NCBI GenBank assembly: GCA_900549235.1
Contig: URNT01000014.1
Span: 23,219 to 87,218, forward strand
Reading direction: 5' to 3'
From: an uncultured Clostridium sp.
GTDB lineage: Bacteria > Bacillota > Clostridia > Lachnospirales > Lachnospiraceae
DNA: 64,000 nt
Under the pieces are notes generated by a model that worked only from the letters and a program-made list of their open reading frames with translations, was not told the DNA's origin and did no database searches. A program made the position numbers and the translations under genes. Shown in pieces: positions 51,980 to 58,589 of the stretch (its first letter is position 1; each line of letters begins with the position of its first letter).

Positions 51980-52807
51980 TCACCACCTCACAATCCGATC
52001 CACCACCTCCCTCTGCTCCCCCGAACTCTCCACCAGATAAATCCTCGTCGTCTCGATGCTTTCATGCCCCATAAGATCCGCCAGCAGGGCAATATCATTG
52101 CACCTCTTAAGAAAATTTCTGGCAAAAAGGTGGCGGAAGGCATGGGGGTATACGTGCTTCTCTGGAACCCCGTACCGCTCTGCAAGGACCTTCAGCTGGC
52201 TTCCCACCCCGCGGGTGGTAATGGGATGCCCATTCCTTCCGCAGAACAAAAAACCCGACCGTTTTCCCGTCTGTGCCAGCCATCTGCCTGCCTCCTTAGC
52301 CAGCCCTTCGGGAAAATAGATCCGTCTCACCTTTCCGCCCTTGGAGCACAGATCCATATACCCCAGGGCCACATGCTCCGCCTTGATCTGCACCAGCTCG
52401 CTGACCCTGGCGCCCGTACAGGCCAGAAACCGAACAATAAAATACCAGAACAGGTTTTGATCATCCCAAAGTCCCTGACGCAGGCGCTCATATTCCTCGT
52501 GAGTGAGAGTGGAGTCCGCAAAGGGAAGCTTCTGAGTCCGCACAGCCGCCAGCCGGTAGTCCGTCTGCCCCAGAAAATCCAGAAACCGGTTGATGCCGTA
52601 GATCCGGTTATTCACCGTAGAAGGCTTATAATGCCCCAGAAGATATTCCTTAAAGCCCATCAGCCGCTGCATTGTCACCTGGGCAGTTATTTCCCCGTAA
52701 AGTCCTTCAAACAGCCGTACCGAGGCCCGGCAGCTGGCAATGGTATTGGCAGAGGCATCCTGCCGCCTCAGATATTCGACAAATTGTTCCTCCAACTGTT
52801 CTTCCAT
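51980..52807 (-). CDS. tyrosine recombinase, right pair, A-type
   Basis: A 275-residue recombinase with 'TGARVSELVQIKAEHV' (Arg), 'GGKVRRIYFPEGL' (Lys), 'HAFRHLFARNF' (HxxR) and 'LADLMGHESIETTRIYL' (His/Tyr). It clearly pairs with the left A-type enzyme (39346-40185), sharing the same signature segments. Its start overlaps the B-type stop (TAATG), as in the left pair. It converges with the sortase gene, with a 66-bp gap that shows no clear terminator. Confidence 0.93.
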   Translation of the reverse strand: MEEQLEEQFVEYLRRQDASANTIASCRASVRLFEGLYGEITAQVTMQRLMGFKEYLLGHYKPSTVNNRIYGINRFLDFLGQTDYRLAAVRTQKLPFADSTLTHEEYERLRQGLWDDQNLFWYFIVRFLACTGARVSELVQIKAEHVALGYMDLCSKGGKVRRIYFPEGLAKEAGRWLAQTGKRSGFLFCGRNGHPITTRGVGSQLKVLAERYGVPEKHVYPHAFRHLFARNFLKRCNDIALLADLMGHESIETTRIYLVESSGEQREVVDRIVRW

Positions 52808-53643
52808 TACCAGTCCACCACCTGATTAAAGATCTGCGCCTGTTCCGTACTGGTGCGGCGCAGATAGATCCGCGTGGTTTCGATGCTGTCATGCCCCAGG
52901 AGATTGGACAAAAAGGCAATATCCCCTCCTCCCTCGATAAAATTTTTAGCAAACCGGTGCCGGAAGGAATGAGGGTATATCACCTGGGGATCCAGGCTGT
53001 AGCGGCAGCCCAGAGACTTAAGCTGGGCCCTGACGCCGGGAATGGAGATGGGCCGCCCCAGATGGCTTAAAAACAGGCTGCCCCGGCTCCTTCCCTCCCT
53101 TTTTAACCAGGCAAGAAGGCTGGACTGGAGAGAGCTTGGGATATAGATCCGGCGCATCTTATTGCCCTTGGAATAAATATCCTTGTAGCCTCTTACCACA
53201 TCCTCCACCCTCATATCCACCAGCTCGCTGACCCGCACCCCCGTAGCCGCGATAAAGCGGACAATAAAATAAAAGGTATACTGCCCGTCCTCCCACAGCC
53301 GCCGCTTCAGGTACTCATAATCCGCCTGGCTGATCACATGATCCATATAGCTTTTTCTGGGAAGCTTAAGAGCCTTCACCCGCCAGTCCCCGATTCCCTG
53401 GGACTTTAAGAAGGAATTTAAGGCCCGTATTCTCATATTCACCGTCTGGGGCTGAAAATGCTCCAGCAGATATACCTTGTAAAGCCCCAGGTTCACCGGA
53501 TTCATTTCACTGTAGTGTCCGAAAAAATGTTTCACCCCGTAGACATAGGCTGTAATCGTATTCTGTGACATATTGTGCTTCGTCAGATAGTCTTCAAATG
53601 CCTCCAGCATCAGAGGCAGGTTCTTTGCTCTCACTGCATCCAT
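52807..53643 (-). CDS. tyrosine recombinase, right pair, B-type
   Basis: A 278-residue recombinase with 'TGVRVSELVDMRVEDV' (Arg), 'GNKMRRIYIPSSL', 'HSFRHRFAKNFIEG' and 'LLGHDSIETTRIYLRRTS' (Tyr). It is the counterpart of 40185-41021 in the left pair. ATG 53643 is preferred because AAAGGAG lies eight bases upstream; the in-frame ATG at 53661 would cover the RBS. Its length then equals that of the left B-type enzyme. Direct repeats lie about 105-140 bases upstream. Confidence 0.92.
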   Translation of the reverse strand: MDAVRAKNLPLMLEAFEDYLTKHNMSQNTITAYVYGVKHFFGHYSEMNPVNLGLYKVYLLEHFQPQTVNMRIRALNSFLKSQGIGDWRVKALKLPRKSYMDHVISQADYEYLKRRLWEDGQYTFYFIVRFIAATGVRVSELVDMRVEDVVRGYKDIYSKGNKMRRIYIPSSLQSSLLAWLKREGRSRGSLFLSHLGRPISIPGVRAQLKSLGCRYSLDPQVIYPHSFRHRFAKNFIEGGGDIAFLSNLLGHDSIETTRIYLRRTSTEQAQIFNQVVDW

Positions 53644-53747
53644 CACTTCTGCTCCTTTCATATTCTGCTCCAGACATCATTTATACTGGAACTTATCTTA
53701 ACTCATTTCTCACAAAAAAAACAATATACAAAATGGCTCATGCCGTC

Positions 53748-53784
53748 TGAAAAGTGTGAAAATTCAGTGAAAAAGTGTAAATTT
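53748..53784. repeat. 20-bp-period direct repeats upstream of the right recombinase pair
   Basis: TGAAAAGTGTGAAAATT at 53748 and TGAAAAAGTGTAAATTT at 53768 are 20 bases apart. The core TGAAAAaGTG is shared with the repeats upstream of the adhesin gene (42521). They are on the promoter side of the minus-strand recombinase genes. Confidence 0.5.
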
Positions 53785-53851
53785 AACAAAATAGCACCCC
53801 CTATTTCAAAAAAATAGACAGAATTAGCTGATCTGTTCATTTGTTTTCCGC

Positions 53852-53894
53852 AAAAAAAACGGCATGAGATCATCATCCTGAAGTCCTCATGCCG
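53852..53894 (-). terminator. intrinsic terminator of the wall-repeat gene at 53905-54900
   Basis: On the minus strand CGGCATGAG and CTCATGCCG form a perfect 9-bp stem followed by eight T residues. A third copy of the arm (CTCATGCCGT) lies at 53737-53746. Confidence 0.85.
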
Positions 53895-53904
53895 CTTGCT
53901 GCAC

Positions 53905-54900
53905 CTACTCAGTTGTATTACTGCCTGTTTCCTCTGTCTCAGTTTGTACTCCCGGTCCCAGGTTCACTGTTTCCTCCTGTACCGCCGTGGATTCTCCGCC
54001 GTCCCATACTCCGTCAGCCCCCACATAGTACCCGTCCGGCGTGATGGTATTCACTGCCATATAGGCCGCCATGTTAAAATAATACCATTTTCCGTCTGTA
54101 TCCTGGAGCCAGCTGTTGGACTTGTAATATCCATTTTTCAGAATATACCGCCAGCTTCCGTCCTCCTCCTGGAACCACCCGGGTATATAGGAGGTTTTTG
54201 CTCCGCTGCTATTTACATAATATCCGTCCGGTGTGATGGTATCCGCCAGCATGATCCCGTTTTCATCCATATAATACTGGCTGTCATCTACATTCAGCCA
54301 GCCCCCGGATACATAAGTGCCGTCGGGCTTCAGATACCGGTAGGTGCCGTCTGCCTGCTGCTCCCAGCCCGGTGTGACAGTGCCGTTGTAGGCCCCTGCG
54401 TCAGATCCGTCTGTATTAATCAGGTATTTGCGGACCTCGGCAGGAAGCTCAGAGGCATTTACATTGTCCGGGAGATGAACCACGTTGATATAACGCTTGT
54501 CCGTATCTAACGTTTTTTTGTTGGTTTTCAGAACGATCTGCAGCACCGGCTGGGTTCCCTCCGGGAGAGAGGACCAGTTTTCCGGGATTCCCCAGACACC
54601 GTCCACATTGACCAGATCCGGCACCGTACCCCAGGGCCTCTGATAAGTCATAGGCTCAAAGGTATAGGCGTAGTCATAACCCCGGTTCAGGATCACATTG
54701 CTTTCGGCAATGCTGTTCTGACCTGACAGGATGGCAAAATATGTTCCGTTTCCGCAGTCAATGGGCCTCCATTCAAAGAGATAGGCTCCGCAGTTTTCCA
54801 TGGTAGTGGAAGCAGAAGTCTCAGCCGCCAGCGCCGGGAGAGCGGGAGAGGAGGCCAGACAGAACAGCAGTCCGGCCATAATAAGTTTTCGTTTCAGCAT
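53905..54900 (-). CDS. secreted protein with cell-wall-binding repeats
   Basis: A 331-residue secreted protein. Signal peptide ends near 'LPALAAETS'. After an N-terminal domain without a family I recognise (about residues 30-180), there are choline-binding-type (PF01473-like) repeats: 'GWEQQADGTYRYLKPDG', 'GWLNVDDSQYYMDENG', 'GWFQEEDGSWRYILKNG', 'SWLQDTDGKWYYFN'. The C-terminal tail is acidic. Start ATG 54900 follows AAGGAGG. The neighbour upstream has the same repeat type. Confidence 0.85.
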   Translation of the reverse strand: MLKRKLIMAGLLFCLASSPALPALAAETSASTTMENCGAYLFEWRPIDCGNGTYFAILSGQNSIAESNVILNRGYDYAYTFEPMTYQRPWGTVPDLVNVDGVWGIPENWSSLPEGTQPVLQIVLKTNKKTLDTDKRYINVVHLPDNVNASELPAEVRKYLINTDGSDAGAYNGTVTPGWEQQADGTYRYLKPDGTYVSGGWLNVDDSQYYMDENGIMLADTITPDGYYVNSSGAKTSYIPGWFQEEDGSWRYILKNGYYKSNSWLQDTDGKWYYFNMAAYMAVNTITPDGYYVGADGVWDGGESTAVQEETVNLGPGVQTETEETGSNTTE

Positions 54901-54929
54901 AAAATGTACCTCCTTGTGTTTTACGGGAT

Positions 54930-54979
54930 AAAAAAGAAGCGTTATAGCTAACATAAATCTATATCAGCTATAACGCTTC
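54930..54979 (-). terminator. strong intrinsic terminator of the large wall-repeat gene
   Basis: On the minus strand GAAGCGTTATAGCT and AGCTATAACGCTTC form a 14-bp perfect stem followed by six T residues. It lies just after the gene at 55011-56828; the next gene, 53905-54900, probably depends on read-through or a weak promoter. Confidence 0.9.
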
Positions 54980-55010
54980 CCCCTTATTTCAGATCAGCTT
55001 ATCTTAAAGC

Positions 55011-56828
55011 TTAGTCCTCAACATAAACTGCTACGATTGCATTCTCACCGGAAGCCTTCTTCTCGGTTACATAGTAGTAATCATTGCCGTCCTTGTTCTT
55101 GCCCTTGCCGTCGATCACCTTACCAGAGGTATTTACAAGGATGTAGGTGTACTCAACGCCGTCGGTCTGAGTCTTATCCTTGTAGGTGATGGTGTAAGCC
55201 TCAGACAGATCCTCAGCCTTCTTGGTGGAACCATTTCCTACATTTACGGCATCATCGCCGCTCTTGCCAGCCATGGCGTCAGCTGCGTCAACGCCCTCTG
55301 CCTCCTCTAAGAAGTCCTTGGCATCGTCTAATTTTCTGTAGGTTTCATAATCAACCTTGCCGTCATTGGTGTAGTGAGTTGCCTTCTCTACAACAATGTA
55401 CTTATCATCGGAATCAGCCTTTAACAGCATACCGGACTGATACAGCTTGTCATCCTTTTCGCCTGTCACACCGGCACCCTTGCTGCCGCCGGATTTCTCG
55501 AAGTAGAAGTTGTAGTTGTCGCCATCGATCTCAACGGTTGTCTTGTTGGTTCTCATAGCGCCGTCCTCTCCGTCACCGAAGTAGTAGCACAGGTATCCGT
55601 TTGGCTCATAGAAGTTAACGGCATTCTTAAGGAAATCGTCCTCGTTGTCAAAGTTATAGGTACCGTCATCATCGGAATATACATCCAGGCTTTCGTTGTC
55701 AGCATCTTCCTTGATGAACTTCAGACCGCTCAGCATACGGCCGTCGTCGCGGAATGCGTACTTCTTGCCCTTGATGGTCTTGAACTGGCCTGCGTACAGA
55801 TTGCCGCTGCCGTCTGCGTAGTACCATGCTTCCTCATCATCATTGTACTTATCTTCGTTCAGGTACTCAGCAGAAACCACCTTGAACCAGCCCTTGCTTA
55901 CACGGGAACCGTCCTCAACGCTGTTGAAGTATCTCCATGCCTGTGTATACTGGGAATCTGCTGCCTTTCCGGTGATAACCTCGCTGGTGGTTGCAACTGT
56001 GCTGCTGTAGGAAGCAAGAGAGCCGCTGGATAAGGACTCTTCATCAAGAGACCATTCAGCTACCATGGCGCCGTACTCGTCAAATGCGTACTTCTTTCCG
56101 TTGATAGTCTTATCCTTGGTGCGGTCGCTGTCATCAGCAGCTACCTTCTTACCATTGGACTGGAAGTAGAACCAACGGGTCTGATCCTCGTCATCATTAA
56201 ATGCGGCAGCAGTGTACTTATAGTCGTCATTGGTTGCTTCGTCATATGTAATGTCGATCTGCAGCCAGCCTGTGGTCATGGCGCCGTCATCCTGAGTACC
56301 GAAGTAGTAGTCGCCTTCCTTGAAGCCGTCGCCGTCTGTATCGTCAATACGCTCTGCGCTGTCAGCGTTAACCCAGCCGTAGAGCATTCTTCCTTCATCG
56401 TCAAAGGCATACTTCTTGCCGTTAACTGTCTTTAAAGAAACCTTGTCATTGTCACCGTTGGATAAAGCCTTGCCGTTTGCCTGGAAATAGTACCAGTAGT
56501 GATCCGGTTCATCATCCTCGCCTGCGTCCTCATTCTCAATGGCAACCCACTGATTGGAGGCCATTACGCCGTTGACATCAACATAGTAATAATTGTCGCC
56601 ATCCTCGATCAGCTGATCGACAGCCATCTCGCCGTCGCTGTCCAGCCAGTACCAGTTATTGCCGGATTTCTTCCACTGATCGGTTGCACGCTCGCCGTCC
56701 CTGTCATAGTATACCCAGGTGCCGTCCTCCTCAGCCCAGCCTGTCGCTGCGAAAGAAGTCATGGATGCACCAATAGCGAGCAGTGCTGCTGTGGATAATA
56801 CAGCAACTAATTTTGTCTGCTTTCTCAT
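55011..56828 (-). CDS. large secreted protein with cell-wall-binding repeats
   Basis: A 605-residue secreted protein. Signal peptide ends at 'MTSFAATGW'. The N-terminal half carries aromatic-rich wall-binding repeats ('TWVYYDRDGERATDQWKKSG', 'NNWYWLDSDGEMAVDQL', 'NYYYVDVNGVMASNQW'), then repeated 'NGKKYAFDDEGRMLYGW'-like units (at least three). The C-terminal 180 residues lack repeats and may be the functional domain. Codon use is strongly biased, suggesting high expression, in the manner of an abundant surface-layer component. ATG 56828 follows AAGGAGAG; a longer N-terminal reading has no signal peptide. Confidence 0.85.
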   Translation of the reverse strand: MRKQTKLVAVLSTAALLAIGASMTSFAATGWAEEDGTWVYYDRDGERATDQWKKSGNNWYWLDSDGEMAVDQLIEDGDNYYYVDVNGVMASNQWVAIENEDAGEDDEPDHYWYYFQANGKALSNGDNDKVSLKTVNGKKYAFDDEGRMLYGWVNADSAERIDDTDGDGFKEGDYYFGTQDDGAMTTGWLQIDITYDEATNDDYKYTAAAFNDDEDQTRWFYFQSNGKKVAADDSDRTKDKTINGKKYAFDEYGAMVAEWSLDEESLSSGSLASYSSTVATTSEVITGKAADSQYTQAWRYFNSVEDGSRVSKGWFKVVSAEYLNEDKYNDDEEAWYYADGSGNLYAGQFKTIKGKKYAFRDDGRMLSGLKFIKEDADNESLDVYSDDDGTYNFDNEDDFLKNAVNFYEPNGYLCYYFGDGEDGAMRTNKTTVEIDGDNYNFYFEKSGGSKGAGVTGEKDDKLYQSGMLLKADSDDKYIVVEKATHYTNDGKVDYETYRKLDDAKDFLEEAEGVDAADAMAGKSGDDAVNVGNGSTKKAEDLSEAYTITYKDKTQTDGVEYTYILVNTSGKVIDGKGKNKDGNDYYYVTEKKASGENAIVAVYVED

Positions 56829-56894
56829 AATTAATGCACTCTCCTTTTTCTTTTTGAAATACTTTTTGAAATTCCTTTTTTGCATTACGTGTTG

Positions 56895-56900
56895 ATTATA
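56895..56900 (-). promoter_or_regulatory. candidate -10 of the large wall-repeat gene
   Basis: On the minus strand TATAAT lies 67 bases upstream of the start; a short dyad (ATACTT / AAGTAT) encloses the spacer region. A -35 is weak, so the promoter may be regulated. Confidence 0.45.
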
Positions 56901-56958
56901 CTTCCAATACGGGAAAGTATAGATAGTTATGAGATCTGGACGCCGGAAAGCGGCAGAC

Positions 56959-56987
56959 AAAAAAAGTGCAGGCCCTTCAGGGCCTGC
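56959..56987 (-). terminator. intrinsic terminator upstream of the large wall-repeat gene
   Basis: On the minus strand GCAGGCCC-TGAA-GGGCCTGC is a perfect 8-bp stem followed by AC and seven T residues. It lies between the tandem RNA motif (57025-57331) and the gene at 56828, so it can terminate or attenuate a leader transcript. Confidence 0.85.
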
Positions 56988-57024
56988 GTGGGAATGGTAG
57001 GTATATAAAAAAGAAAATGTTATA

Positions 57025-57073
57025 GGGGGGCCGGATGACCTCTCGGCCACCCGGTATGAGTATGAAAAAGCTT
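57025..57073 (-). ncRNA. structured RNA motif, copy 1
   Basis: Reading the minus strand, AAGCTTTTTCATACTCATA leads into a 10-bp stem (CCGGGTGGCC / GGTCATCCGG, with G-U pairs) capped by a GAGA tetraloop, then CCCCCCTAT. The flanks are identical to copy 2. On the plus strand the stem would contain A-C mismatches and no GNRA loop, so the minus strand is probably the transcribed one. Confidence 0.45.
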
Positions 57074-57186
57074 ATTAACTATTTCTCCTTTATTATGCCA
57101 GTAAATTGTGATTAAAATGTGGACGTTCTATAAAATAAACATAAAAATTATTAAAAACAACTGACGAAAACTGTAAAAAATCAAAT

Positions 57187-57243
57187 AAAAAAGCCATCCA
57201 GCGATATGCAGATGACCAACGATCAATAGGGGGGCCGGATGGC
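57187..57243 (-). terminator. possible attenuator linked to RNA motif copy 2
   Basis: On the minus strand GCCATCC, which is the right arm of the copy 2 stem, can instead pair with GGATGGC downstream, followed by six T residues. The two structures exclude each other, the usual layout of an attenuator. Confidence 0.4.
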
Positions 57244-57277
57244 CTTTCGACCATCCGGTATGAGTATGAAAAAGCTT
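57229..57277 (-). ncRNA. structured RNA motif, copy 2
   Basis: On the minus strand the same AAGCTTTTTCATACTCATA leader precedes CCGGATGGTC / GGCCATCCGG, a 10-bp stem with a GAAA tetraloop, and CCCCCCTAT. Differences from copy 1 in the stem keep pairing (including G-U), and the loop stays GNRA. This covariation-like pattern supports a conserved RNA fold. Confidence 0.45.
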
Positions 57278-57313
57278 TGTGATTCCAAGTAAATCACTTG
57301 AAACAAAGGCCTT

Positions 57314-57331
57314 GTCCACCTCTCGGTGAAC
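57314..57331 (-). ncRNA. third GNRA-capped hairpin of the leader
   Basis: On the minus strand GTTCACC-GAGA-GGTGGAC forms a 7-bp stem with one G-U pair and a GAGA tetraloop, upstream of copy 2. It lacks the conserved flanks of the two motif copies. Confidence 0.35.
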
Positions 57332-57348
57332 ACTGTATATATTACAGT
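57332..57348. promoter_or_regulatory. operator-like dyad upstream of the RNA motif
   Basis: ACTGTA-TATAT-TACAGT is a perfect 6-bp inverted repeat with a 5-base spacer, next to the GNRA hairpin. It may be a regulator site for the leader on the minus strand or for the mreB-like gene on the plus strand. Confidence 0.4.
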
Positions 57349-57416
57349 ACAAATGTGACTAAATTGTGTACATATAATGAAGAAATGATAAAGAATATAA
57401 AAATCAAAAAAACCCT

Positions 57417-57444
57417 TTGAAAACTTCACAATATTGTATATAAT
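57417..57444 (+). promoter_or_regulatory. promoter of the mreB-like gene
   Basis: TTGAAA and TATAAT are separated by 16 bases, about 50 bases before ATG 57495. This is the best sigma-A-type match in the gene-free stretch. Confidence 0.7.
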
Positions 57445-57494
57445 AGAAGCAATGCATAGAAACCCGGTGCTTAGATTCAGGAGGAGCTATCTAT

Positions 57495-58538
57495 ATGTTT
57501 TCAATGATGTCCAATGATATTGGAATAGACTTAGGGACAGCCAGTATTCTGGTATATATAAAAGGAAAAGGCGTTGTATTAAAGGAGCCGTCTGTTGTAG
57601 CCATCGACCGTGACACCAACAAGATCATGGCCATTGGGGAGGAGGCCCGTCTTATGATCGGACGAACCCCCGGCAATATCGTAGCGGTCCGTCCCCTGCG
57701 CCAGGGCGTGATCTCTGATTATACCATTACAGAGAAGATGCTCAAATATTTCATCACCAAGGCCGTAGGAAAAAGGACCCTGCGCAAGCCAAGGATCAGC
57801 GTCTGCATCCCCAGCGGAGCCACAGAGGTAGAGAAGAAGGCCGTTGAGGACGCTACCTACCAGGCAGGAGCCCGCGAGGTGGCGATTATCGAGGAGCCTG
57901 TAGCGGCAGCCATCGGAGCCGGCATCGACATCGGCAAGGCCTGCGGCAATATGATCGTAGACATCGGAGGCGGTACAGCGGACATTGCCGTCATTTCTCT
58001 GGGCGGCCCTGTTGTAAGTACATCCATCAAGATCGCGGGAGATGACTTCGACGAAGCCCTGGTCCGCTATATGAGAAAGAAGCACAACCTCCTCATCGGT
58101 GAGCGTACCGCTGAGGAGATCAAGATCAATATCGGCGCGGCCTACCGCCGTCCTGAGGTGCTGACCCTGGAGGTAAGGGGCCGGAACCTGGTAACCGGTC
58201 TGCCAAAGACCATTGTAGTTACTTCGGACGAGACTCTGGAGGCCTTAAGAGAGCCGGCCCTTCAGATCGTAGACGCCGTACACAATGTACTGGAGCGGAC
58301 GCCTCCGGAGCTTGCGGCAGATATTTTCGACCGAGGCATCGTGATGACCGGCGGCGGTTCCCTGCTCAGCGGTCTGGATGCCCTGATCGAGGAAAAGACA
58401 GGCATTACCACCATGATTGCCGAGGATCCGCTGACAGCAGTGGCTATCGGCACCGGCAAGTTCATCGAATTTGCCCACGGCATGACCTCCGCCCTGGAAG
58501 CCTCTATGGGCATCGGCGGCGGCCGAGAGGATTACTGA
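57495..58538 (+). CDS. rod-shape-determining protein, MreB/Mbl family
   Basis: A 347-residue actin-like ATPase. 'GIDLGTASILVYIKGKGVV' is the phosphate 1 motif, 'IVDIGGGTADIAVISLGG' phosphate 2 and 'MTGGGSLLSGLDALI' the adenosine motif; 'RPLRQGVISDYTITEKML' is also typical. It forms filaments along the membrane that guide wall synthesis. The N-terminus lacks a clear membrane helix. GAGGAG precedes the ATG. Terminated by its own hairpin, so it is probably monocistronic. Confidence 0.94.
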   Translation: MFSMMSNDIGIDLGTASILVYIKGKGVVLKEPSVVAIDRDTNKIMAIGEEARLMIGRTPGNIVAVRPLRQGVISDYTITEKMLKYFITKAVGKRTLRKPRISVCIPSGATEVEKKAVEDATYQAGAREVAIIEEPVAAAIGAGIDIGKACGNMIVDIGGGTADIAVISLGGPVVSTSIKIAGDDFDEALVRYMRKKHNLLIGERTAEEIKINIGAAYRRPEVLTLEVRGRNLVTGLPKTIVVTSDETLEALREPALQIVDAVHNVLERTPPELAADIFDRGIVMTGGGSLLSGLDALIEEKTGITTMIAEDPLTAVAIGTGKFIEFAHGMTSALEASMGIGGGREDY

Positions 58539-58545
58539 TAACAGG

Positions 58546-58572
58546 AACCCGGTGAGGAGCCGGGTTCTTTTT
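58546..58572 (+). terminator. terminator of the mreB-like gene
   Basis: GAACCCGG / CCGGGTTC is a perfect 8-bp stem with a 6-base loop, followed by TTTTT. Confidence 0.88.
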
Positions 58573-58589
58573 ATACATAGGAAGTGATT

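Noticed and set aside
51941..52825. 294-residue open frame on the plus strand
   Set aside because: It is opposite a complete tyrosine recombinase with all catalytic residues; its own translation has no recognisable domain and is Pro/His-rich.
39285..53904. att sites of an integrated element
   Set aside because: I looked for direct repeats at the outer edges of the recombinase pairs and found only the shared coding sequence of the recombinases; no tRNA target is present.
56829..57050. N-terminal extension of the large wall-repeat protein
   Set aside because: The extension has no signal peptide and crosses the terminator at 56959-56987; a typical signal peptide and RBS occur at 56828.
57061..57120. 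Short plus-strand peptides starting MSMKKL in both RNA motif copies
   Set aside because: They diverge and stop after 10 and 19 codons, lack a good RBS, and the motif shows its pairing on the minus strand.
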